From: JBEIUO01 sp964549785
GTDB taxonomy: Bacteria; Planctomycetota; Phycisphaerae; Phycisphaerales; UBA1924
Length of the DNA: 20,975 nucleotides
Direction: 5' to 3'
Assembly: GCA_964549785.1 (NCBI GenBank)
Contig: CAZJXA010000033.1
Location: 1 to 20,975 of the forward strand
Below the pieces are notes generated by a model. That model was not told the DNA's origin. It did not search any database and worked only from the letters and a program-made list of their open reading frames with translations. The position numbers were made by a program, and so were the translations under genes. Below, in pieces: positions 15,866 to 20,975 of this stretch; the first letter of the stretch is position 1; each line of letters opens with the position of its first letter.

Positions 15866-15956
15866 CGTCATTCTCCAGTGTTGGTCCGCTCTTGAAACAG
15901 ACAGGTCCAAAATCGATCCGGTGCCCCACCCGGGGGGAACGCGGCGTGAAAAAAAC

Positions 15957-17141
15957 TCATTCCTTCGGCTTCGAACTCCCGCGTGCGGCCCGCCGCGGCC
16001 TCCGTGCACCCGCGGCCGATCCGATGTCGCTTCCGGCAGCCTCCCCGGCCACACCGCCGACTTCCACCGAACCTGCCACGGGCGACGGTGCTACCGGCGA
16101 GTGTGAAGGCGAGCGCGGGATGGAGAGGGGTGGCGCGAACGGTGGGGCCGTCGTCCCGTTGATCTCGAACACGGTCGTGATCGTCCGCTTGAACGGCTGA
16201 TCGCGACCGCCGTTTCGCGCGATCGCATGACACAGCCACGCCGCCGCTTCCTGCCCCAGCATGGTCGCGTCCTGACACACCGCCGTCAGCCGGGGCCACA
16301 CGTGCATGCGTATATCGCTGTCGTCCATCCCCACGACGGAGAGGTCACGCGGGATCGCGATCTCCCGCTCCTGGGCTCGCCGCATGATGCCCAACGCCGT
16401 CATCGGATTAGTCGCGAACACCGCCGTCACCTTCGGGCTGGCCGCCAAGATCAGGTCCAGCGCCCGTTCTCCGCTCGAAAGGGAGGCCGGAAACTCGAAG
16501 ATCAAACCCGCGTCGACGGGAATCCTCGCGCAGTGCAGGGCGTCGTCATATGCCCGCCGCCGGTCCAGGTGATCGCTGTCCGAGATGTTGTGGATCGCCA
16601 AAGCGATGCGCCGGTGGCCGATCGAGATCAGGTGTTCCACCGCCCGGCGGCTGCTTGAATACGACTCCGCCCGGATTGATCTGACCAGCGGATCATCAAA
16701 GTGTTCGGCCACCACGATCGAGGGGAACCGTTCGGCCGCGATCTCGGTGATAATCTGGCGCGTGTGACGGAAGCACCGCAGGATCACCCCTCGCACGCCC
16801 TTCCGCAGGAAAAACTGCGAATAGGTTTCGCCTGGGTTCTTGTCCCGCCGGATCCCGATCAACTTGAGGTCAAACTGCTGCTCTCCCAAACCCCGCATGA
16901 TCCCGGTTCGAAGCGACGACTCGAACGACCCGTACTCCGTCCCCACCGAATCTTCCGGATAGGCCAACGCGACCACGTTCGACACCCGAAGCCCCACCTT
17001 GGGAAAATACCCGACCGCGTGGATCCGCTCCATCACGCGGGCCCGTGTGTCTTCATCGACGTCGGGGTGATGGTTCAAAACCCGTGACACGGTCGCGGGA
17101 GAGACAGCAAGTTGGCGGGCGATGGCGCGTACAGATGACAC
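15957..17141 (-). CDS. LacI family transcriptional regulator
   Basis: This is a sugar-responsive DNA-binding regulator, probably the local switch for the beta-glucan genes. The N-terminal helix-turn-helix reads VRAIARQLAVSPATVSRVLN (4-23), followed by a hinge-type segment (DEDTRARVMERIHAVGYFPKV). The periplasmic-binding-protein-like effector domain spans about 55-328, with GHRRIALA, AVFATNPMTALGIMRRAQE and IPRDLSVVGMDDSD as standard markers. The last 65 residues (about 330-394) form a Pro/Ser/Ala/Gly-rich tail ending in a basic RRPRRAARGSSKPKE stretch, not part of the usual LacI fold. The start is GTG 17141 with AAGGG about 10 bases upstream. It is the first gene of the - strand cluster and divergent from GH17. 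A GAAACCGGTTTC site inside its own promoter suggests autoregulation. The effector is presumably glucose or a laminari-oligosaccharide. Confidence 0.94.
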   Translation of the reverse strand: MSSVRAIARQLAVSPATVSRVLNHHPDVDEDTRARVMERIHAVGYFPKVGLRVSNVVALAYPEDSVGTEYGSFESSLRTGIMRGLGEQQFDLKLIGIRRDKNPGETYSQFFLRKGVRGVILRCFRHTRQIITEIAAERFPSIVVAEHFDDPLVRSIRAESYSSSRRAVEHLISIGHRRIALAIHNISDSDHLDRRRAYDDALHCARIPVDAGLIFEFPASLSSGERALDLILAASPKVTAVFATNPMTALGIMRRAQEREIAIPRDLSVVGMDDSDIRMHVWPRLTAVCQDATMLGQEAAAWLCHAIARNGGRDQPFKRTITTVFEINGTTAPPFAPPLSIPRSPSHSPVAPSPVAGSVEVGGVAGEAAGSDIGSAAGARRPRRAARGSSKPKE

Positions 17142-17161
17142 GGAGCGAATCCCTTTGATCG

Positions 17162-17184
17162 GGGACTGAAACAGATTCAGTCCC
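17162..17184. promoter_or_regulatory. Perfect 9-bp inverted repeat in the lacI leader
   Basis: GGGACTGAA-ACAGA-TTCAGTCCC lies 20 bp upstream of the lacI start codon, downstream of its predicted -10. It can act as a protein-binding dyad or as an RNA hairpin just before the ribosome binding site. The 9-mer TGAAACAGA within it recurs at 15893-15901, 28 bp before the dockerin gene start. Confidence 0.5.
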
Positions 17185-17195
17185 GTTGCGCCACC

Positions 17196-17224
17196 AGATT
17201 ACCGAAACCGGTTTCTGGTTGCAA
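17196..17224 (-). promoter_or_regulatory. Predicted lacI promoter containing a LacI-family operator
   Basis: On the - strand, TTGCAA (17224-17219), a 17-bp spacer and TAATCT (17201-17196) form a plausible sigma-70 promoter. The spacer contains the perfect 12-bp palindrome GAAACCGGTTTC (17204-17215). Its central CG dyad is characteristic of LacI/GalR-family operators. Bound there, the LacI protein would block its own promoter. Confidence 0.6.
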
Positions 17225-17230
17225 GCCCAT

Positions 17231-17259
17231 TTGACTCGAATTCCTAAGAAAATGTTAAT
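17231..17259 (+). promoter_or_regulatory. Candidate promoter for the GH17-GH16 genes
   Basis: TTGACT (17231-17236), a 17-bp spacer and GTTAAT (17254-17259) give a fair sigma-70 match. An alternative -10, TAAAAT, lies at 17277-17282 without a good -35. Either implies a leader of about 300 nt before GH17. The operator at 17204-17215 lies just upstream of this -35. Confidence 0.35.
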
Positions 17260-17592
17260 CAGGCAGCAAATTCTGTTAAAATCGGCTATGACGCCACCCG
17301 GGTCAACCGTCTTTTCGAACCGAAATCATGAAAATGGCAATGAAACAGTTGCAGAAAACTTGGAAAGTGGTACCCTCTGCTCTGCGGAGCGGCTCCGGTC
17401 AGGCCTGATTCAAAAATCCACACACGCGCACCGCCGGAACCGTCTCGACCCGCTCCCGGCGCAGGCGGCATTGTGCCGGGTCGGCTCCTGCTCGTCGGCC
17501 GCCGACGCCGTGAGAGCGCGGGTTTCGCTCCGTAGCGCTGAATTGGCAACCCCGTCCGGTCGTTGCAGCCGGGTGGATTTAAAGGGAGTTTC

Positions 17593-18651
17593 ATGCGAAA
17601 CGTCACGGGAGTCCTCTTCGCCGCAGTTGCCATGCTCAGTGTTTTATTATTCGCAGGGGGGCGTCAAAGCGCCCCAGCCGGTGTCCACTCGTCCGCACAG
17701 CCCGACGCCCGCCGACCGTTTGATGCCACCCGAGGCGGCGCATGGATCGGATCGGGAATCGCCTACGGACCCCACCGTGACGACCAATCCCCGGGGATCA
17801 GCGAGCCCACCGAATCGCAGATTCTGGAAGACCTGCAGATCATCAGCCGGCACTGGGGAATGGTGCGGGTCTACGCCTCCCGCGGGGCCGCCGGAACCAT
17901 GTGCAAACTGATCCGCGAGCGGGGCATCCCACTCAAACTGATGGTGGGCGCGTGGATCGCCCCGGAATGGAAGGAAACGGACAGCGTCCGCCAAGATCTT
18001 CCTGATCTGGTCGCGGCCAACAACACCGAGATCACCGAGGCCATCCGTCTCGCCAACGAATATCCCGAGGTGGTCATGGCCATCGGAGTTGGCAACGAAA
18101 CCCAGGTCTCGTGGTCGGTTCATCGCTCGTCCCAGGAGCGATTGATCGCCGCCCTCCGCCAGGTTCGCTCGGCGACCACGTGCCCGGTCACGACCTGCGA
18201 TGACTTCGCGTACTGGACCAGTCCGGAGAGCCGGCCCGTCGCCAACGAATGTGATTTTGTAGCGCTCCACCTCTACGCGATGTGGAATAAGCAGGCACTG
18301 CCCGATGCCCTCGACTGGACCCGTGAAAAACTCGCGGATGTCGAGCGCACACACCCGGGCGTCCCCATCGTCGTCACCGAAATCGGTTGGGCGACCGCGA
18401 AAGGAACCGAGGGCTACCAAGCGATCGGCGTCGTCGGCGTACCCGGTGAGGGCGAGCAGGAACTATTCTTCCGAGCCCTCCGCGACTGGGCCGGCCATCG
18501 CAAACTCGCCTACTTCTTCTTTGAAGCCTTCGACGAGAAATGGAAGGGCGGATCGTCACCCGACGAGGTCGAGAAACACTGGGGCGTCTTCAATTCCGAC
18601 CGGACCCCCAAACGCACCATGTCCTCCGCCCCCGACGCCCAGGCAAAGTAA
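17593..18651 (+). CDS. Secreted GH17-type beta-1,3-glucanase
   Basis: This is a glycoside hydrolase of the family 17 clan (TIM barrel, retaining), acting on beta-1,3-glucans such as laminarin. An N-terminal hydrophobic signal or anchor (about 4-22) directs export; there is no lipobox. The catalytic acid/base is Glu169 in AIGVGNETQ and the nucleophile Glu263 in IVVTEIGWAT. RVYAS (92-96), LHLYAMW (225-231) and the ending GVFNSDRTPK are typical of bacterial GH17 proteins. ATG 17593 follows a strong AAAGGGAG ribosome binding site; an upstream in-frame TTG at 17563 would run through that site, so I reject it. GH16 begins 36 bp downstream, so the two are co-transcribed. Family membership is by motif; endo or exo action and possible transglycosylation cannot be told apart here. 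Confidence 0.87.
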   Translation: MRNVTGVLFAAVAMLSVLLFAGGRQSAPAGVHSSAQPDARRPFDATRGGAWIGSGIAYGPHRDDQSPGISEPTESQILEDLQIISRHWGMVRVYASRGAAGTMCKLIRERGIPLKLMVGAWIAPEWKETDSVRQDLPDLVAANNTEITEAIRLANEYPEVVMAIGVGNETQVSWSVHRSSQERLIAALRQVRSATTCPVTTCDDFAYWTSPESRPVANECDFVALHLYAMWNKQALPDALDWTREKLADVERTHPGVPIVVTEIGWATAKGTEGYQAIGVVGVPGEGEQELFFRALRDWAGHRKLAYFFFEAFDEKWKGGSSPDEVEKHWGVFNSDRTPKRTMSSAPDAQAK

Positions 18652-18687
18652 CATTTTACCGCCCGACTATCTGTTTCCGGAGATCGC

Positions 18688-20148
18688 ATGTCCTCATACC
18701 ACCGCACACGCTACTTCCGAATCCTCGCCGCGGCCACCCTGGCAGGCTCCGTGGTCCCCGCCTCGGCCCAGCAGGCTTGGGTGCCTACGTGGGCCGACGA
18801 GTTTGATGGCACCAGCCTCAATGCCGCCAATTGGGAAGTCATGACCGGCAACGGTCAGGCGTACGGCAATCCCGGCTGGGGCAACAACGAACTCCAGTAC
18901 TACACCGGCCGCCCACAGAACGTCTCCCTTTCCGGCGGGATCCTCAGTATCATCGCCCGGGCGGAGAGTTTCGGCGGGTTTAATTACACCTCCGCCCGCA
19001 TCCGCTCTCTCAACCGCCGCGACTACACCTACGGGCGTGTCGAAGCCCGGATGAAAGTCCCCGCGGGTCAAGGTATCTGGCCAGCGCTATGGATGCTTGC
19101 TAGCACGTCGACCTACGGTGGCTGGGCCTCCAGCGGCGAGATCGACATCTTGGAAACCATCAACGCGGCCGACGCCGCCCACGGCACCATACACCACGGC
19201 GGTCAGTGGCCCAACAACGTCTCGACCGGCGGTTCCCGCAACGGCGATTGGGACGCCGCCTTCCACACCTACGCCATGGAGTGGGAGCCCGACGAAATTC
19301 GCTGGTACGTGGATGGCGAGCAATTCTTCCAGACGACCAGCGCCGTTTGGTTCAGCACCGCCGCGCCGGGCAACCCCCGGGCTCCGTTCGACCGGCCCTT
19401 CCATTTTCTCTTGAACCTCGCGGTCGGCGGCAATTGGCCTGGCAATCCCAACGGCACAACCGTTTTCCCCGCCACCTTTCAGATTGATTACCTGCGCGTC
19501 GAGCAGCGCCCGCCCCAAGCGCCATCGGCGGGCACGCCCGTGCCCATTCCGGGCCGCATCCAAGCCGAAGCCTTTGACGTCGGCGGAGCAACCTTCGCCT
19601 ACTTCGATACCGACGCGGCCAACGTCGGCGCGTCAATCCGAACGCGGGAAGCCGTCGATATCGAGGTCTGCTCCGAGGGTGGCCACAACGTGGGATGGTT
19701 CCGCCCAACCGAGTGGATGGAGTTTACCGTCGGTGTGCCCCACACCGGTCGCTACGAACTCCGCCTCCGGCTCGCCACGCCCACGACGGGCGGGTCCTTC
19801 CGCGTTTCGTCCAACGGCTCTGACATCACACCGCAAACCGCCGTCACCGCAACACAGGGCTGGCAGACGTATCGAACGCAGCGCGTCCTGGTCGACTTGG
19901 TCGCGGGCGTCCAGGTTCTCCGACTCACCAATACGGGCCCGACCGGCCGCGACATCAATATCAATTGGCTGGATCTGCTCATTCCGGGCGACGTCGATGC
20001 CGACGGCCGCGCCACCATCGACGACCTGTACTCCTTCGAAGGCGGCTCCGGCACCCACACCGATATCGATGCGGACGGGACGCCCGCCACCGCGCTGGAC
20101 CGCGCCGCCCTCATCGGCACTCTGCGGGGCCTGGATCGCACGCCGTAA
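18688..20148 (+). CDS. Secreted GH16 laminarinase with CBM6 and dockerin-like module
   Basis: This is an endo-beta-1,3-glucanase type protein of 486 residues. A signal peptide (about 1-28, ending ASAQQ) precedes a GH16 domain at 31-273. The active-site motif is GEIDILE, with nucleophile Glu151, Asp153 and acid/base Glu156. WGNNELQYYTGRPQNV is the hallmark of bacterial laminarinases. A CBM6 beta-sandwich follows at about 288-432 (RIQAEAFDVGG, VGWFRPTEWMEFTV, NINWLDLL). The C-terminus carries two dockerin-like calcium loops, GDVDADGRATIDDL (434-447) and DIDADGTPATALD (459-471). Unlike the tandem-module protein of this locus it does not end in Cys. ATG 18688 has GGAG about 7 bases upstream. It should cut long laminarin chains outside the cell, supplying oligosaccharides to GH17 and the ABC importer. 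No cohesin gene is in the window. Confidence 0.94.
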   Translation: MSSYHRTRYFRILAAATLAGSVVPASAQQAWVPTWADEFDGTSLNAANWEVMTGNGQAYGNPGWGNNELQYYTGRPQNVSLSGGILSIIARAESFGGFNYTSARIRSLNRRDYTYGRVEARMKVPAGQGIWPALWMLASTSTYGGWASSGEIDILETINAADAAHGTIHHGGQWPNNVSTGGSRNGDWDAAFHTYAMEWEPDEIRWYVDGEQFFQTTSAVWFSTAAPGNPRAPFDRPFHFLLNLAVGGNWPGNPNGTTVFPATFQIDYLRVEQRPPQAPSAGTPVPIPGRIQAEAFDVGGATFAYFDTDAANVGASIRTREAVDIEVCSEGGHNVGWFRPTEWMEFTVGVPHTGRYELRLRLATPTTGGSFRVSSNGSDITPQTAVTATQGWQTYRTQRVLVDLVAGVQVLRLTNTGPTGRDININWLDLLIPGDVDADGRATIDDLYSFEGGSGTHTDIDADGTPATALDRAALIGTLRGLDRTP

Positions 20149-20409
20149 TCGCGCCTCGATCAGATCGCCCCGATCGCTTGGTGCAAACCAACGCGAAGTT
20201 CGCAATGTACCCGTTGCAAGTGACATAGGCACCCCGGGCGCCGTCCGGCTCGTGCCCCCGTTTCGCCTCCACTTCGGCCACGCGACGGGATCCACTCCCG
20301 AGATCGAAAAAGCCAAAGAACGGGGCGCAAGAGGGTCCGAACGATCTTCAATGCGCTGGGCGGCCGGTCGAACTCATCTCGCGCACTCGATCTCAGGAGT
20401 GGGTCGCCG

Positions 20410-20975
20410 TCACGCAGAGCATGCGGTGTTGCTTATGGCCCCGGTAGCGAAGTCGACAATGTGGCGCGAGACCTCGCGAAGCGGCGAAACGACCATCGCA
20501 GCGCCACGCTCGATGGCCTCTCGGGGCATTCCGAAGACCACGCAACTGGCCTCGTCCTGAGCCACGGTCACGGCGCCAGCCCGGCGCATTGAAAGCAGGC
20601 CGCTGGCACCATCATCTCCCATCCCTGTCAGGATGATCCCCATGGCATTGGCGCCCGCGTATTGGGCGGTCGATTCAAACAGGACCTCGACAGACGGACG
20701 ATGGCGGCAGACCCGGGGGCCTTCGCAGACGCGGACCAAGTAACGGGCACCGTCACGCGAGAGCCGCATGTGCTTGTTTCCGGGGGCCAGGAGGGCCAAC
20801 CCGGGCGAGACCCAGTCGCCATCTCGAGCTTCCCGCACTTCGATCTCGCAAAGGGAATCAAGCCGCTGAGCAAACGATGCGGTGAAGCCCTCTGGCATGT
20901 GTTGGGTCATGACGATTCCGGGAGTCTGCTTCGGCAGGCTGGTGAGGATTTCTCGCAGCGCTTCGGTGCCTCCGG
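20410..20975 (-). CDS. cheB: CheB-type protein-glutamate methylesterase, C-terminal part (cut by window end)
   Basis: CheB removes methyl groups from chemoreceptor glutamates to reset chemotaxis signalling. The visible frame runs in from the window edge with GGTEALREILTSLPKQTPGI, directly after where the catalytic Ser (GASTGG motif) would lie, so that residue is just outside. The catalytic His is in MTQHMPEGFTASFAQRL and the catalytic Asp in TGMGDDGASGL. LLAPGNKHMRL and SVEVLFES are further family blocks, and QDEASCVVFGMPREAI is also standard. Whether a receiver domain precedes it cannot be seen. The C-terminus is complete (TGA at 20412-20410). It is convergent with GH16 and unrelated to the glucan locus. 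An ATG at 20910 is internal, not the start. Confidence 0.92.
   Translation of the reverse strand, partial: GGTEALREILTSLPKQTPGIVMTQHMPEGFTASFAQRLDSLCEIEVREARDGDWVSPGLALLAPGNKHMRLSRDGARYLVRVCEGPRVCRHRPSVEVLFESTAQYAGANAMGIILTGMGDDGASGLLSMRRAGAVTVAQDEASCVVFGMPREAIERGAAMVVSPLREVSRHIVDFATGAISNTACSA

Larger units (their letters stand above)
17142..17592. other. Divergent regulatory region between lacI and GH17
   Basis: This 451-bp gap is partly AT-richer (17220-17290) than its surroundings and holds the promoters for both directions, two inverted repeats and a long GH17 leader. Within the leader, CCCGGCGCA (17455-17463) can pair with TGTGCCGGG (17472-17480), one wobble pair. CGTCGGC-C-GCCGACG follows directly. 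A 26-codon open frame (17328-17408) lacks a ribosome binding site and I do not call it a gene. Confidence 0.6.

Noticed and set aside
15905..15945. Possible terminator between lacI and the dockerin gene
   Set aside because: Weak 4-bp CCCC/GGGG pairing with mismatch. Operon continuity is equally likely.
17328..17408. 26-codon open frame in the GH17 leader
   Set aside because: No ribosome binding site and no recognisable peptide. It could be a leader peptide but nothing in the sequence supports that.
14645..20148. A true cellulosome
   Set aside because: Dockerin-like modules occur in two proteins but no cohesin or scaffoldin is present in the window.

Overview
This is a GC-rich stretch of bacterial chromosome. 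It most likely comes from a marine planctomycete of the Phycisphaerae/Phycisphaerales type. The evidence is a prepilin-type protein with an ADGHV tail of the H-X9-DG class, two secreted proteins with planctomycete-style dockerin modules (one ending in Gly-Gly-Cys), and a beta-1,3-glucan (laminarin-type) degradation locus. The assignment is inferred from gene content; no rRNA or other marker gene is present. I saw no tRNA, rRNA, CRISPR array or insertion sequence.

Left part (1-5780), unlinked housekeeping and signalling genes. A short-chain dehydrogenase (SDR) on the + strand has a 5' end obscured by an 11-C tract or lying outside the window. On the - strand are an MgtE magnesium channel, a nitrilase-type C-N hydrolase and a membrane HD-GYP cyclic-di-GMP phosphodiesterase. 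A GNAT acetyltransferase on the + strand follows.

Middle part (5781-7755), a compact arsenic unit. arsR and arsM lie on the - strand. The arsR promoter is readable (TTGACC, 16 bp, TATACT) with a perfect 14-bp palindrome in the spacer, and it appears to give a leaderless mRNA. A degenerate 60-bp direct repeat brackets the unit.

Right part (7756-20148), a candidate beta-1,3-glucan utilisation locus. On the - strand, in transcription order, are a LacI-family regulator, a secreted protein with two tandem carbohydrate-binding-like modules and a GC-ending dockerin, an MalK/UgpC-type ATPase, a prepilin-like protein, a solute-binding protein, two sugar permeases and a cytoplasmic GH1 beta-glucosidase. 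From the ATPase onward the genes overlap by 4 bp or are separated by at most 18 bp. Divergently on the + strand are a secreted GH17 beta-1,3-glucanase and a secreted GH16 laminarinase with CBM6 and dockerin modules. The shared 451-bp divergent region holds a perfect GAAACCGGTTTC operator inside the predicted lacI promoter. The proposed flow is: GH16 and GH17 cut the polymer outside the cytoplasmic membrane; the dockerin and prepilin proteins may hold or present the glucan; the ABC system imports oligosaccharides; GH1 releases glucose; LacI senses a product. No SusC/SusD or TonB genes are present, so the prepilin and tandem-binding-module genes are the most novel part.

Right edge (20410-20975): the C-terminal part of a CheB-type methylesterase on the - strand, cut by the window end. 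The 261 bp between it and GH16 (convergent) show nothing I can name.
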